A stretch of DNA of 64,000 nt, taken from Vibrio europaeus. GTDB lineage: Bacteria > Pseudomonadota > Gammaproteobacteria > Enterobacterales > Vibrionaceae. The position numbers were made by a program, and so were the translations under genes. Location of the stretch: NCBI RefSeq assembly GCF_001695575.1, contig NZ_LUAX01000002.1:124001-188000 (forward strand), given 5' to 3'. Of the stretch, positions 1 to 9,390 are shown in pieces. Positions within the stretch are counted from its first letter, which is position 1; each line of letters begins with the position of its first letter. The notes under the pieces were generated by a model. The model had not been told where the DNA came from, did not search any database, and saw only the letters and a program-made list of their open reading frames with translations.

Positions 1-675
1 GTTGACTGTAATGTTGGTAAGCCTCAGGTTGCGTACCGTGAAACAATCCGTGGCAACGCGGAAGTTGAAGGTAAATTTGTACGTCAATCTGGTGGTCGTG
101 GTCAGTATGGTCACGTATGGATCAAACTGGAGCCATCTGAACCTGGCGAAGGTTTTGTCTTTGTTGACGAAATTGTGGGTGGTGTTGTTCCTAAGGAATA
201 CATCAGCTCGGTAGCGAAAGGTATCGAGGAGCAAATGAACAGCGGTGTTCTAGCGGGTTATCCTGTACTAGATATCAAAGCCACTCTGTTTGATGGTTCT
301 TACCACGATGTTGACTCTAACGAGATGGCGTTTAAGATCGCTGGCTCGATGGCATTCAAGAAGGGTTCATTAGAAGCACAGCCTGTTCTTCTTGAGCCAA
401 TGATGAATGTTGAAGTAACCACTCCTGAAGATTGGATGGGTGATGTTGTTGGTGACCTTAACCGCCGTCGCGGTATGATCGAAGGTATGGACGATGGTGT
501 GGCTGGTATTAAGATCATCCGCGCTCAAGTACCACTATCTGAGATGTTTGGTTACGCAACTGACCTTCGTTCTGCAACTCAAGGCCGTGCGTCTTACTCT
601 ATGGAGTTTAACGAGTACGCTGAAGTACCGAAAAACTTTGCAGATAAAATCATGGCGGACCGTGGTTACATATAA
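1..675 (+). CDS. fusA: Elongation factor G, C-terminal part
   Basis: The 5' end lies outside the window; the visible 224 residues read in frame from base 1 and end at TAA. They cover the end of domain III/IV and domain V of the ribosomal translocase EF-G. Recognisable stretches are [10 protein letters not shown] early on, GGVVPKEYI, the domain V start ([10 protein letters not shown]) and the ending with RGYI. EF-G uses GTP to move tRNA and mRNA through the ribosome; its G domain is not in view. It is followed by tuf after 149 bases, the usual end of the str operon (rpsL-rpsG-fusA-tuf). A short A/T-only dyad just after the stop (about 690-712) is too weak to call a terminator. Confidence 0.97.
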   Translation, partial: VDCNVGKPQVAYRETIRGNAEVEGKFVRQSGGRGQYGHVWIKLEPSEPGEGFVFVDEIVGGVVPKEYISSVAKGIEEQMNSGVLAGYPVLDIKATLFDGSYHDVDSNEMAFKIAGSMAFKKGSLEAQPVLLEPMMNVEVTTPEDWMGDVVGDLNRRRGMIEGMDDGVAGIKIIRAQVPLSEMFGYATDLRSATQGRASYSMEFNEYAEVPKNFADKIMADRGYI

Positions 676-824
676 ACGCATTGAACTAAAAAAAGTCTAG
701 CTTTTTTTAAAGATCAATGCGTCCAAATATTGCGCTGACATGCGTTGGCGCATAAAATAGCAAATTCTGGCGCGTCTCGATCAATTCGGATCGTGGCGAA
801 TCATAACTAGGAAGGAACACGATC

Positions 825-2009
825 GTGTCTAAAGAAAAATTTGAACGTACTAAACCGCACGTTAACGTTGGTACTATCGGCCACGTTGACCACGGTAAAA
901 CAACTCTAACTGCTGCAATCTGTACTACTCTTTCAAAAGTGTACGGCGGTGAAGCGAAAGACTTCGCATCTATCGATAACGCTCCAGAAGAGCGTGAGCG
1001 CGGTATCACAATCGCAACTTCTCACGTTGAGTACGACACTCCAACTCGTCACTACGCACACGTAGACTGTCCAGGACACGCGGATTATGTTAAAAACATG
1101 ATCACAGGTGCTGCACAGATGGACGGTGGTATCCTAGTTGTTGCTGCGACAGATGGCCCAATGCCACAAACTCGTGAGCACATCCTACTAGGCCGTCAGG
1201 TTGGTATCCCATACATCATCGTATTCATGAACAAATGTGACATGGTTGACGATGAAGAGCTACTAGAACTAGTAGAAATGGAAGTTCGTGAACTTCTATC
1301 TGAGTACGATTTCCCAGGTGATGACCTACCAGTTATCCAAGGTTCTGCACTAGGCGCACTAAACGGCGAGAAGCAGTGGGAAGATAAAATTGTTGAGCTT
1401 GCAGAAGCACTAGACAACTACATCCCAGAGCCAGAGCGTGCAATCGATCTGCCATTCCTAATGCCTATCGAAGACGTATTCTCAATCCAAGGTCGTGGTA
1501 CAGTAGTAACTGGTCGTATCGAGCGCGGTATCCTAAACGTAGGTGACGAAGTAGAAATCGTTGGTATCAAAGAGACAACAGTAACGACATGTACTGGTGT
1601 TGAGATGTTCCGTAAGCTTCTAGACGAAGGTCGTGCGGGTGAGAACGTTGGTGCACTTCTACGTGGTACTAAGCGTGACGAAGTAGAGCGTGGTCAAGTA
1701 CTAGCAGCTCCTAAGTCAATCAACCCACACACTAAGTTTGAATCTGAAGTATACGTACTGTCTAAAGATGAAGGTGGTCGTCACACTCCATTCTTCAAAG
1801 GCTACCGTCCACAGTTCTACTTCCGTACAACTGACGTAACTGGTAACATCGAGCTACCAGAAGGCGTAGAAATGGTAATGCCAGGCGATAACATCAAGAT
1901 GACTGTTGAACTAATCGCTCCAATCGCGATGGACGAAGGTCTACGTTTCGCAATCCGCGAAGGTGGCCGTACAGTTGGTGCTGGTGTTGTTGCTAAGATC
2001 TTCGCTTAA
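825..2009 (+). CDS. tuf: Elongation factor Tu
   Basis: 394 residues starting at GTG 825 behind a good AGGAAGGA ribosome site. It delivers aminoacyl-tRNA to the ribosome A site as a GTP complex. The G-domain motifs are all visible: GHVDHGKTT (P loop), the switch I region with [14 protein letters not shown], and MNKCD for guanine binding; the two beta-barrel domains follow, ending in [11 protein letters not shown]. Codon use is extremely biased, as expected for one of the most abundant proteins. It is the last gene of the str operon and ends at a strong terminator. Confidence 0.98.
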   Translation: MSKEKFERTKPHVNVGTIGHVDHGKTTLTAAICTTLSKVYGGEAKDFASIDNAPEERERGITIATSHVEYDTPTRHYAHVDCPGHADYVKNMITGAAQMDGGILVVAATDGPMPQTREHILLGRQVGIPYIIVFMNKCDMVDDEELLELVEMEVRELLSEYDFPGDDLPVIQGSALGALNGEKQWEDKIVELAEALDNYIPEPERAIDLPFLMPIEDVFSIQGRGTVVTGRIERGILNVGDEVEIVGIKETTVTTCTGVEMFRKLLDEGRAGENVGALLRGTKRDEVERGQVLAAPKSINPHTKFESEVYVLSKDEGGRHTPFFKGYRPQFYFRTTDVTGNIELPEGVEMVMPGDNIKMTVELIAPIAMDEGLRFAIREGGRTVGAGVVAKIFA

Positions 2010-2068
2010 TTCTTCGGAATTATTTGAAATCTTGCACACTTCTTCTTTTTGAAGAACGCGCATTAGAG

Positions 2069-2096
2069 AAAGGGAAGCTTCGGCTTCCCTTTTTCG
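2069..2096 (+). terminator. Rho-independent terminator of tuf
   Basis: Stem AGGGAAGC/GCTTCCCT (2071-2078 and 2083-2090) capped by a TTCG tetraloop and followed by a T-rich run. It closes the str operon. The rest of 2010-2317 holds an A/T-rich promoter region for bfd and no gene that I can support. Confidence 0.93.
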
Positions 2097-2262
2097 TTTT
2101 TGGTTATAAGGATTGATGAGCTTTACCCTCTCTAACTTACTGAAAAGACCTTCCATTTTTTTTATACTCATTTATCTGCTACTTAAGTCCTTGATACTCT
2201 TCCCCTCTCGCTAGATAGATATAACAAAATGTTCTGATGATTTTCTCAATACAACTAGTAAC

Positions 2263-2281
2263 GATAACAATTCTTGTTTAT
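2263..2281 (+). promoter_or_regulatory. Candidate Fur box upstream of bfd
   Basis: The sequence GATAACAATTCTTGTTTAT resembles the 19-bp Fur consensus built from GATAAT hexamers; roughly half of the positions match, and the GATAA start and central ATT agree. It lies about 37 bases upstream of the bfd start, a sensible place for iron-dependent repression, which is known for bfd in other gamma-proteobacteria. The call rests on motif and context only. Confidence 0.4.
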
Positions 2282-2317
2282 ATTTATTATCGCAAGTGGT
2301 AAGTGGAAGTATTTTTT

Positions 2318-2506
2318 ATGTTCGTATGTCTTTGTCATGGGATTTCAGACAAGAAAATTAGGAAGTTAGCGATTGATGAAGGCGTAACTGATATTAAAGG
2401 AATCAAGAAATGCACCGCGCTGGGTAGCCAATGTGGTAAGTGCATTAAGATGACCAAAGAAATTTTAGCTGAAACAGAGTACTTACAAGTGAAACAAGCC
2501 AGCTGA
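2318..2506 (+). CDS. bfd: Bacterioferritin-associated ferredoxin
   Basis: 62 residues from ATG 2318. A GTG at 2303 is in frame, but the family starts with MFVCLC, so the ATG is preferred. Bfd carries a [2Fe-2S] cluster and reduces the iron core of bacterioferritin so that stored iron can be released. The four cluster cysteines are at residues 4, 6, 39 and 42 (MFVCLC and GSQCGKC), the arrangement known from E. coli Bfd. It sits just ahead of bfr, its protein partner, with 74 bases between them. A possible Fur box lies upstream. Confidence 0.95.
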   Translation: MFVCLCHGISDKKIRKLAIDEGVTDIKGIKKCTALGSQCGKCIKMTKEILAETEYLQVKQAS

Positions 2507-2580
2507 TTTGTCGCTGAGCCTTTTTGACACCTTCTTATTTGGAACTAGATTTAAAAGAGCCAAAGAGGAGGGCTTATGTC

Positions 2581-3063
2581 ATGAAAGGCGATCCAATCAT
2601 AATCCAACATCTCAATAAAGTGCTCGGTAATGAGCTTATCGCTATCAATCAATATTTCCTGCACGCAAGAATGTATAAAGACTGGGGTCTTAAGCATTTA
2701 GCTGAGAAGGAATATCACGAATCTATTGATGAAATGAAACATGCGGATCATTTGATCGAGCGAATACTATTTCTTGAAGGGCTACCTAACTTGCAAGATC
2801 TTGGTAAGCTGATGATCGGTGAAGATGCCAAAGAAATGCTCGAATGCGACTTAAAGCTTGAGATGGCCGCTATTCCAGATTTGAAAAACGCTATTGCCTA
2901 TGCGGAAGATATTCACGACTACGTATCCCGCGACCTGTTCCAAGATATCCTAGAAGACGAAGAAGAGCATGTTGATTGGCTTGAGACACAGCTTGGCTTG
3001 ATTGACATGACAGGTATTCAAAACTACCTACAAGCGCAGTACGTGGATGAGGATGACGATTGA
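2581..3063 (+). CDS. bfr: Bacterioferritin
   Basis: 160 residues starting MKGDP at ATG 2581, behind a strong AGAGGAGGG site; an in-frame upstream start at 2524 would add residues foreign to the family. It forms a 24-subunit haem-containing shell that oxidises and stores iron. All ferroxidase-site residues known from E. coli are at the same positions: E18, E51, H54, E94, E127, H130. The haem-ligand methionine M52 is also present. It follows bfd and ends at a terminator shared with the convergent eptA-dgkA operon. Confidence 0.97.
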   Translation: MKGDPIIIQHLNKVLGNELIAINQYFLHARMYKDWGLKHLAEKEYHESIDEMKHADHLIERILFLEGLPNLQDLGKLMIGEDAKEMLECDLKLEMAAIPDLKNAIAYAEDIHDYVSRDLFQDILEDEEEHVDWLETQLGLIDMTGIQNYLQAQYVDEDDD

Positions 3064-3086
3064 TTACAGCTTTGCAGAGATAAAAA

Positions 3087-3121
3087 GACCCCCAATAATT
3101 GCTGTCCAACTATTGGGGGTC
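3087..3121. terminator. Shared bidirectional terminator of bfr and dgkA
   Basis: An 11-bp perfect inverted repeat, GACCCCCAATA (3087-3097) and TATTGGGGGTC (3111-3121), around a 13-base loop. An A-run lies to the left and TTCATTT to the right. It sits between two convergent genes and probably serves both. Confidence 0.85.
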
Positions 3122-3151
3122 ACTTCATTTAGTCAGGGTTTTTTACTTTGG

Positions 3152-3511
3152 TTAGCCAACTAAGATTAGACCCCAAGTGACTACCACCAAAGAGAGAGCA
3201 ACAAATACGGCAGCAGAGCCGATATCTTTTGCGCGTCCGCTGAGCTCGTGATATTCGGAACCCACGCGGTCAACAACCGCCTCTATCGCTGAATTAAGCA
3301 GTTCAACCAAAACCACAATAAACAGCGTTGCTATCATGACCACTTGCTCAAGTTTTGTCACAGGCAGGAAAAAGGTCGCTGTAGCCATGATGATCAGCAA
3401 TATCACCTCTTGGCGAAATGCAGCTTCGTAACGCCACGCTGCCGTTAACCCTTTTATTGAGTAACCAGTAGCGTCAATAATTCGTTTGATACCGGTTGCA
3501 CCTGGCTTCAT
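3152..3511 (-). CDS. dgkA: Diacylglycerol kinase
   Basis: 119 residues from ATG at 3511, behind AAGGAGA; a longer frame to 3535 lacks support. DgkA is a small inner-membrane enzyme that phosphorylates diacylglycerol to phosphatidic acid. The conserved segment around WRYEAAFRQE, three hydrophobic helices and the motif ELLNSAIEAVVDR (catalytic glutamates and metal site) are present. The start overlaps the eptA stop as ATGA, so the two are translationally coupled. This fits function: EptA uses phosphatidylethanolamine and leaves diacylglycerol, which DgkA returns to phospholipid synthesis. Confidence 0.96.
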   Translation of the reverse strand: MKPGATGIKRIIDATGYSIKGLTAAWRYEAAFRQEVILLIIMATATFFLPVTKLEQVVMIATLFIVVLVELLNSAIEAVVDRVGSEYHELSGRAKDIGSAAVFVALSLVVVTWGLILVG

Positions 3512-5139
3512 TGGTTTTCTCCTTGGGTTAAACAAGTGGCAAATATATCAAGTTCTGCGTTGTACTCACTGGTCGTAATATCCATCAAGCCCAACACAGA
3601 GTGGAAGAAGTTATCATGAGATAGCTTTTCATTCGATACTTTCTGCATACATTGTTCATCAAGCTGGTGTTTAGTGACAAATTTGTCTGACATCCAGGTA
3701 ATCATAGGAACATGAGTTTGATGTTTGGGTGCAATAGATGCAGGCATACCATGGAGATAGACACCCTTCTCACCTAAAGACTCACCGTGGTCAGAGACGT
3801 ACAACATTGCAGTGTTGAACTTGTCGTCATGTGATTTTAGCTTGTCGATTAGCTGGCTTAGTAGGTAATCGGTGTAGAGCAAAGAATTGTCATAAGTGTT
3901 CATTAACTCTTCTCGGCTACAATTTTGGATGTCCGCCGTATCACAGGTTGGAGTAAACTTGTTAAATTCTTCAGGGTAGCGTTTATAGTAGGTAGGGCCG
4001 TGACTTCCAAGTAGGTGCAGGACAATAACTCCGTCGGTATCTAGTGAGTTAATGTGCTCATCTAACCCTTCAAGTAAAATCCCGTCAAAGCAAGTTCCCC
4101 ACTGGCAATACTTCTCTTGTACTTCTACTTGTTCGTGCCCATCAATATAGGTAATACGGTCACACGCACCTTTACAGCCACTATTGTTGTTCTTCCATAA
4201 TACATCGACACCCGCATGATCAAGGATATCAACGACGCTGTCTTGTCGGCGTGCTTTAGAAGCGTTGTAAGAGGATCTGGTCATGTTCGAGAACATGCAT
4301 GGTACAGATACCGCAGTGCAGGTACCGCAAGAGGTGACGTTAGGGTAATTGATCACACCTTCTTGCTTGGCTAAAAACGCATTGGTTTCTTTTTCGTAGC
4401 CATTGAAAGAGGAGTTTTCTGCACGGGCGGTTTCGCCGATCACCAGCACAACTAGGTTTTTCCGCGGATTATCTTGGTTACGGTTTACAGCGTCAGTACC
4501 TATTTGCACATAAGGTAGATTTGCTTCGTACCAGCGCTTGTTCACAACGCGCGCTGTGGCCGTTATATAGTTGGTTGGGTTTAAAGCCGATCCAAGTTCG
4601 CTGTTGTTGCGTAGCAGTGATGCGTAGTCTTTAAAGTAGACCGAAGCAATACAAGCAACAACTAAAACAGACACTATTAAGCTAGCGAATTTTAGCAGCA
4701 GCTCTTTTCCTAGGTGGCGGAATTTAACCTCAACTCGGCTAAGCAGCAGTAGTGGTAAGATCGCGAGAGCAAAGTACCAAATGAAGGCTGACATAGAAAG
4801 GTAGCTAGTTGCTTCATGAGTGTCTGTTTCAATAACACTAACAATCATCCCATAGCTGAGTACGATCCCGTACTGGTGCATCGCGTAAGTGGCAGCAGCG
4901 GAGATAAGTATAATCAAGCTAACGACAAGGCGGTGGATCAAAGGCCAAGTCAGTAAAGTAAAGAGGACATTCATGATTGCCAAGACAACAATTGGCAGTG
5001 TGAGCTTTAGTCCCCATGAGGCCTCAGGCATAGTGGCAAAGATTGAATTGACTCTTTCCCAAAGTGCTATGTTTTGGAACAGGGTAAAAAATAGTGCAAT
5101 TACTAGAGTGTAGGTAACACTGTTCATGCGTATCTTCAT
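3508..5139 (-). CDS. eptA: Phosphoethanolamine-lipid A transferase
   Basis: 543 residues from ATG 5139; a GTG four codons upstream is the alternative. Five hydrophobic helices occupy about residues 8-170, followed by a periplasmic sulfatase-like catalytic domain. The nucleophile is T237 in the motif GETARAENSS, and the metal/substrate motif SDHGESLGE lies near the C terminus. Cysteine pairs typical of this family (SCGTCTAVSVPC, GCKGAC) are present. The enzyme adds phosphoethanolamine to lipid A phosphates, lowering negative charge and often raising resistance to polymyxin-type peptides. It is co-transcribed with dgkA. The exact lipid target cannot be told from sequence. Confidence 0.92.
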   Translation of the reverse strand: MKIRMNSVTYTLVIALFFTLFQNIALWERVNSIFATMPEASWGLKLTLPIVVLAIMNVLFTLLTWPLIHRLVVSLIILISAAATYAMHQYGIVLSYGMIVSVIETDTHEATSYLSMSAFIWYFALAILPLLLLSRVEVKFRHLGKELLLKFASLIVSVLVVACIASVYFKDYASLLRNNSELGSALNPTNYITATARVVNKRWYEANLPYVQIGTDAVNRNQDNPRKNLVVLVIGETARAENSSFNGYEKETNAFLAKQEGVINYPNVTSCGTCTAVSVPCMFSNMTRSSYNASKARRQDSVVDILDHAGVDVLWKNNNSGCKGACDRITYIDGHEQVEVQEKYCQWGTCFDGILLEGLDEHINSLDTDGVIVLHLLGSHGPTYYKRYPEEFNKFTPTCDTADIQNCSREELMNTYDNSLLYTDYLLSQLIDKLKSHDDKFNTAMLYVSDHGESLGEKGVYLHGMPASIAPKHQTHVPMITWMSDKFVTKHQLDEQCMQKVSNEKLSHDNFFHSVLGLMDITTSEYNAELDIFATCLTQGENQ

Positions 5140-5450
5140 TATTATCACCAATAGATAAGATGTCGTACCAAATGGAATTTGACGCCATTATCCATATTAG
5201 TGATAGAAAGTGAAGATGGTTTGATGTCAAGTTTTTGCTAATTAGTTATTAGATATAGGGGTTAATGGTAGTTTTTGTTTAATAGGTACCTTGTCTTAAT
5301 AGTTGTCAGATTGAGTAATCTCAGTTCTTGAGGCGTTGATTTGACATAGGGTAGTAAGGCTAAGCTATTGAGATTGGCGAGTTAAACTGGTGACCTTCTT
5401 TTTTTCTTGCTTAAACTGCTTTCTTTCTGTACTATTCGTGCTCCTTAAAA

Positions 5451-5533
5451 CTCGGTCAATTTTCTTTAGTTCCTTGCTTCCTCTGGACGACCGAGCCATT
5501 TGTGGAAGCTGAATAATCCGTAAGGAGCAACCA
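5451..5533 (+). promoter_or_regulatory. Candidate S6:S18 autoregulatory leader of rpsF operon
   Basis: Upstream of rpsF, CTCGGTC (5451-5457) can pair with GACCGAG (5489-5495). A small hairpin CCA-TTTG-TGG follows directly, then AAGCTG and the ribosome site TAAGGAG. A CCG presented beside a short hairpin in the rpsF 5' UTR is the known recognition element by which the S6:S18 complex represses this operon in many bacteria. I infer the element from position and layout; no alignment was made. The rest of the 5140-5450 gap is A/T-rich, with promoters for eptA and rpsF expected and no gene seen. Confidence 0.5.
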
Positions 5534-5914
5534 ATGCGTCATTACGAAATCGTATTCATGGTGCACCCAGATCAAAGCGAGCAAGTTGCTGGCATGATCG
5601 AGCGTTACACTGGTTCAATCACTGAAGCTGGCGGTACTATCCACCGTCTAGAAGACTGGGGCCGTCGTCAACTGGCTTACCCAATCAACAAGCTTCACAA
5701 AGCTCACTACGTTCTAATGAACGTTGAAGCTGACCAAGCTGTAATCGATGAGCTAGAAACTGCTTTCCGTTTCAACGATGCAGTTCTACGTAACATGATC
5801 ATGCGTACTAAAGCGGCTATCACTGAGCAATCTATCATGCTTAAGCAGAAAGAAGAGCGTGCTCCTCGTCGCGAAGAGCGTGCTGAAGCTAAGCCAGAAG
5901 CAGCTGCTGAGTAA
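5534..5914 (+). CDS. rpsF: Ribosomal protein S6
   Basis: 126 residues, starting [18 protein letters not shown] behind TAAGGAG. It is a 30S platform protein that binds 16S rRNA as a heterodimer with S18, encoded two genes downstream. The conserved core with [19 protein letters not shown] is clear. The C-terminal tail is rich in Glu, Ala and Arg, as usual; in E. coli this end receives added glutamates. First gene of rpsF-priB-rpsR-rplI. Strong codon bias. Confidence 0.98.
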   Translation: MRHYEIVFMVHPDQSEQVAGMIERYTGSITEAGGTIHRLEDWGRRQLAYPINKLHKAHYVLMNVEADQAVIDELETAFRFNDAVLRNMIMRTKAAITEQSIMLKQKEERAPRREERAEAKPEAAAE

Positions 5915-5922
5915 TCAATCTT

Positions 5923-6225
5923 ATGACCAATCGAATGGAGCTCACTGGCACCATTGCCAAGCCGCCCATTCGTAGTAAAAGCCCTGGTGGCATAGAACAC
6001 TGTCGATTTTGGTTAGAGCATCGCTCTACTGTTATCGAAGCTGACTTACCGAGACAAGTTTATTGTCGTATGCCGGTTGTTGTTAGCGGGCAAAGGTCAC
6101 AAGCATTAACTCAGAATTTAGTACAAGGCAGTAGCATTAAGGTAGGTGGCTTTGTCACTTATCAAACCGGCCGAAATGGCGTTGGTAAATTAGTGCTTCA
6201 TGCCGATAACATTACTCAAATTTAA
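5923..6225 (+). CDS. priB: Primosomal replication protein N (PriB)
   Basis: 100 residues of a single OB-fold, the normal PriB length. PriB binds single-stranded DNA and PriA during restart of collapsed replication forks. Visible family features are the start TNRMELTGTI, the central stretch EHCRFWLEHRS, and the C-terminal VLHADNITQI. It lies 8 bases after rpsF and 16 bases before rpsR, the usual gamma-proteobacterial arrangement. Its codon use is much less biased than that of its ribosomal neighbours. Confidence 0.96.
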   Translation: MTNRMELTGTIAKPPIRSKSPGGIEHCRFWLEHRSTVIEADLPRQVYCRMPVVVSGQRSQALTQNLVQGSSIKVGGFVTYQTGRNGVGKLVLHADNITQI

Positions 6226-6238
6226 GATCAGGAGATAG

Positions 6239-6469
<231 letters not shown>

Positions 6470-6499
6470 TCGGTTCGTTTTATAAAGAGGAATTAAACA

Positions 6500-6952
6500 A
6501 TGCAAGTTATTCTACTTGATAAAATCGGTAAACTAGGTGCTCTAGGCGAAACTGTAAACGTTAAATCTGGCTACGCTCGTAACTTCCTTATCCCTCAAGG
6601 TAAAGCAGTTATGGCTACTAAAGCTAACGTTGAAATGTTCGAAGCACGTCGTGCTGAACTAGAAGCTAAAGCTGCTGAGCAACTAGCTGCTGCAGAAGCT
6701 CGCGCTGAAAAGATCAACGCTCTTGAAGCTGTTGTTCTAGCGTCTAAAGCTGGTGACGAAGGTAAACTATTCGGTTCTATCGGTACTCGCGACATCGCTG
6801 ATGCAATCACTGCAGCTGGCGTTGAAGTGGTTAAGAGCGAAGTTCGTCTTCCAGAAGGCGCACTACGTAACATCGGTGAGTTCGAGATCAGCGTTCAACT
6901 TCACTCTGAAGTTTTCGCGTCAGTGAACCTACAAGTTGTTGCTGCTGAGTAA
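6500..6952 (+). CDS. rplI: Ribosomal protein L9
   Basis: 150 residues. The N-terminal domain starts [13 protein letters not shown] and contains GYARNFLIP; a long Ala/Glu-rich helix (about residues 42-75) links it to the C-terminal domain. L9 binds 23S rRNA at the L1-stalk base of the 50S subunit. Last gene of the operon, followed by a strong terminator. Confidence 0.98.
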   Translation: MQVILLDKIGKLGALGETVNVKSGYARNFLIPQGKAVMATKANVEMFEARRAELEAKAAEQLAAAEARAEKINALEAVVLASKAGDEGKLFGSIGTRDIADAITAAGVEVVKSEVRLPEGALRNIGEFEISVQLHSEVFASVNLQVVAAE

Positions 6953-6973
6953 TTCAGTATCAAGACGTATTTT

Positions 6974-7001
6974 AAAAGCACCTCTTAGAGGTGCTTTTTT
7001 T
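6974..7001 (+). terminator. Terminator of the rpsF-rplI operon
   Basis: AAAAGCACCTC pairs with GAGGTGCTTTT around a 3-4 base loop, followed by a T-run. It lies 21 bases after the rplI stop. The gene on its right is convergent. Confidence 0.93.
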
Positions 7002-7036
7002 ATATCTGCAGGATAGGAAAGTTAGGGCCTTTGAAG

Positions 7037-7801
7037 CTAGAAGGCAAACAGTAAATTGACCGAAAACATGCTGTCGGCTTTAAACAGTCCTTCTGGTACT
7101 TTATCGTGGTATTGGCGAGAGTAGGCCAGCTTCAGTGCAATCGTTTCTGTAATGTTATTGGACACGCTAAAGTCGGTATCTGTTCGGGTGTTACTTCGTC
7201 CCGAGACGACAGTCACGGAGGCGGTCACCGAAAGATTTTCTAGCGCTTGCCATTTTGTGTTGAGATTGCCACGAAATATCCCTTCTTGAACCGTATCAGG
7301 GAAGATGATGTCGTCATCATCTATTTCATCTTTATTGGGCTCCTGATAGCGAAAACCGGGGCCAAACTCGAACTCCAGTAAGAAGGTTTCTGTGTTAGCA
7401 AATTGATAACCCAGACCACCTGACAAGGTGTAATCTTTAAAGTAAGCGCTGTAACGTGAGTCAACACCATTGAAACTGCCATAGAGATAGGACTTGGGGC
7501 CTAACTTGTAGTCGCTCTGGGCGCTGTAGCTTGATTGGCGTTTATCTTCTTCACCATCTTTGTACAAAAGATAGTACTTCCACTCACCGTTAGTACGGTG
7601 GCGGCCTTTGACATACTCAGCACTGAGTCGAGAGTTCAGTGAGCGGGAGTCTGAGTTTCCGCTGTGTGACTGGTAGCCAAACTCAACTTCTGAGCTCCAA
7701 GGGGAAGGAAGTTCAATATCCGTGTTGCTATGTCCTTCATCATCGGCATGGGCGAGCATAGAGCTCATTAGACCTGCACTCATTAGCCAAAATTTAGACA
7801 C
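7037..7801 (-). CDS. DUF481 outer-membrane protein (YdiY-like)
   Basis: 254 residues from GTG 7801, preceded by GAGG at good spacing. A short signal peptide ends near LAHA (residues 15-18). The mature part is made of alternating amphipathic strands, with many Tyr, Ser and Gly residues, and ends in ...LLFAF, a terminal Phe typical of outer-membrane barrels inserted by BamA. The pattern EVEFGYQSHSGNSDSRSLN is characteristic of DUF481, to which salt-induced outer-membrane proteins belong. Ligand and exact role are unknown. It stands alone, convergent with rplI and divergent from dnaB. Confidence 0.8.
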   Translation of the reverse strand: MSKFWLMSAGLMSSMLAHADDEGHSNTDIELPSPWSSEVEFGYQSHSGNSDSRSLNSRLSAEYVKGRHRTNGEWKYYLLYKDGEEDKRQSSYSAQSDYKLGPKSYLYGSFNGVDSRYSAYFKDYTLSGGLGYQFANTETFLLEFEFGPGFRYQEPNKDEIDDDDIIFPDTVQEGIFRGNLNTKWQALENLSVTASVTVVSGRSNTRTDTDFSVSNNITETIALKLAYSRQYHDKVPEGLFKADSMFSVNLLFAF

Positions 7802-7974
7802 TCACTACCTCTATATTGATGAAACGAATGGCGCAATAGTAGATTTTAATTGACTGAATACCGTCAGCAATAGGTTAATTCTACATTAGAACTCGACAAA
7901 GTAATGCATTAGTAAAGACAAGCGCTGCATTCTCGTTATAATTAGCGATCTATAGCAAGTTGTTGAGCAGAACC

Positions 7975-9387
7975 ATGGCCGAAGCGAAAGTAGATAATCG
8001 AAACAAAAAGTTTAACGATGCACAAGTTGATGCGATAAAAGTTCCTCCCCATTCGTTAGAAGCAGAGCAGTCTGTCATTGGCGGCCTTCTTCTAGACAAT
8101 GAGCGCTGGGATACTGTAGCAGAACGTGTTGTTGCTAAAGATTTCTATAGTCGTCCGCATCGCCTAATCTTTGAGGGCGTTAAAGCTATCCTTGAAGACA
8201 ATAAACCGCTCGATCTGATTACCCTGTCAGAATTTCTCGAACTGCGCGAGCAGCTCGAAGATGTAGGTGGTTTTGCTTACCTTGCAGACCTAGTTAAAAA
8301 CACACCAAGTGCGGCCAATATCAATGCTTATGCTGAAATTGTTGCCGAGCGTGCTTTGGTTCGCGATCTGATTGGTGTGGCCAACGAAATTGCTGATGCC
8401 GGTTATGATCCTCAAGGACGTGGCTCTGAAGACCTGCTTGATCTTGCTGAAAGTAAAGTCTTTGCCATTGCTGAATCGCGAACTAATGAGAACGAAGGTC
8501 CACAAAACGTCGATAATATTCTTGAGAAGACCCTCGAACGTATCGAACTGCTATACAAATCGCCGCAAGATGGTGTAACCGGTGTTGATACTGGTTTTTC
8601 TGACCTCAATAAAAAGACCGCTGGTCTACAAGGCTCTGACTTAGTGATTGTTGCCGCGCGTCCATCTATGGGTAAAACCACTTTTGCGATGAACCTGTGT
8701 GAAAACGCAGCTATGGTGCAAGAAAAGCCCGTACTAATTTTCTCGCTAGAGATGCCTGCGGAACAGATCATGATGCGTATGCTGGCATCGCTTTCTCGTG
8801 TCGATCAAACCAAGATTCGTACTGGTCAGCTTGATGACGAGGATTGGGCGCGTATCTCTTCTACCATGGGTATCCTGATGGAGAAGAAGAACATGTACAT
8901 CGATGACAGTTCAGGTCTAACTCCGACGGAAGTTCGCTCTCGTGCTCGCCGTATTGCACGTGATCACGGTGGTCTATCAATGATCATGGTCGACTACCTT
9001 CAGTTAATGCGTGTACCTGCGCTATCCGATAACCGTACCTTGGAAATCGCCGAAATTTCTCGCTCACTAAAAGCGCTAGCAAAAGAATTGAATGTCCCTG
9101 TAGTGGCACTTTCGCAGTTGAACCGTTCCCTAGAGCAACGTGCTGACAAACGACCGGTCAACTCGGACCTTCGTGAATCAGGCTCTATCGAGCAGGATGC
9201 CGACTTGATCATGTTTATCTATCGTGACGAAGTATATAACCCAGATAGTTCAATGAAAGGCACGGCAGAAATCATTCTTGGTAAGCAACGTAACGGTCCT
9301 ATCGGTTCGGTTCGCTTAACCTTCCAAGGCCAATGGTCACGCTTTGATAACTACGCAGGTCCTGCGTTTGATATGGATGACGAATAA
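7975..9387 (+). CDS. dnaB: Replicative DNA helicase DnaB
   Basis: 470 residues from ATG 7975 (MAEAKVDNRN); a TTG at 7960 is in frame but unlikely. DnaB is the hexameric 5'-3' helicase at the replication fork. The N-terminal domain that binds DnaG starts at PPHSLEAEQSVIGG; the RecA-like motor has Walker A SMGKTT with K234, the EMPAEQIMMRML segment, Walker B (MIMVDYLQLM), and the arginine-finger region near the end. No intein is present. It runs directly into alr after 3 bases. Confidence 0.98.
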   Translation: MAEAKVDNRNKKFNDAQVDAIKVPPHSLEAEQSVIGGLLLDNERWDTVAERVVAKDFYSRPHRLIFEGVKAILEDNKPLDLITLSEFLELREQLEDVGGFAYLADLVKNTPSAANINAYAEIVAERALVRDLIGVANEIADAGYDPQGRGSEDLLDLAESKVFAIAESRTNENEGPQNVDNILEKTLERIELLYKSPQDGVTGVDTGFSDLNKKTAGLQGSDLVIVAARPSMGKTTFAMNLCENAAMVQEKPVLIFSLEMPAEQIMMRMLASLSRVDQTKIRTGQLDDEDWARISSTMGILMEKKNMYIDDSSGLTPTEVRSRARRIARDHGGLSMIMVDYLQLMRVPALSDNRTLEIAEISRSLKALAKELNVPVVALSQLNRSLEQRADKRPVNSDLRESGSIEQDADLIMFIYRDEVYNPDSSMKGTAEIILGKQRNGPIGSVRLTFQGQWSRFDNYAGPAFDMDDE

Positions 9388-9390
9388 CGC

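Noticed and set aside
690..712. A/T dyad between fusA and tuf as terminator
   Set aside because: The stem is almost all A-T pairs and tuf must be reached by str-operon transcription.
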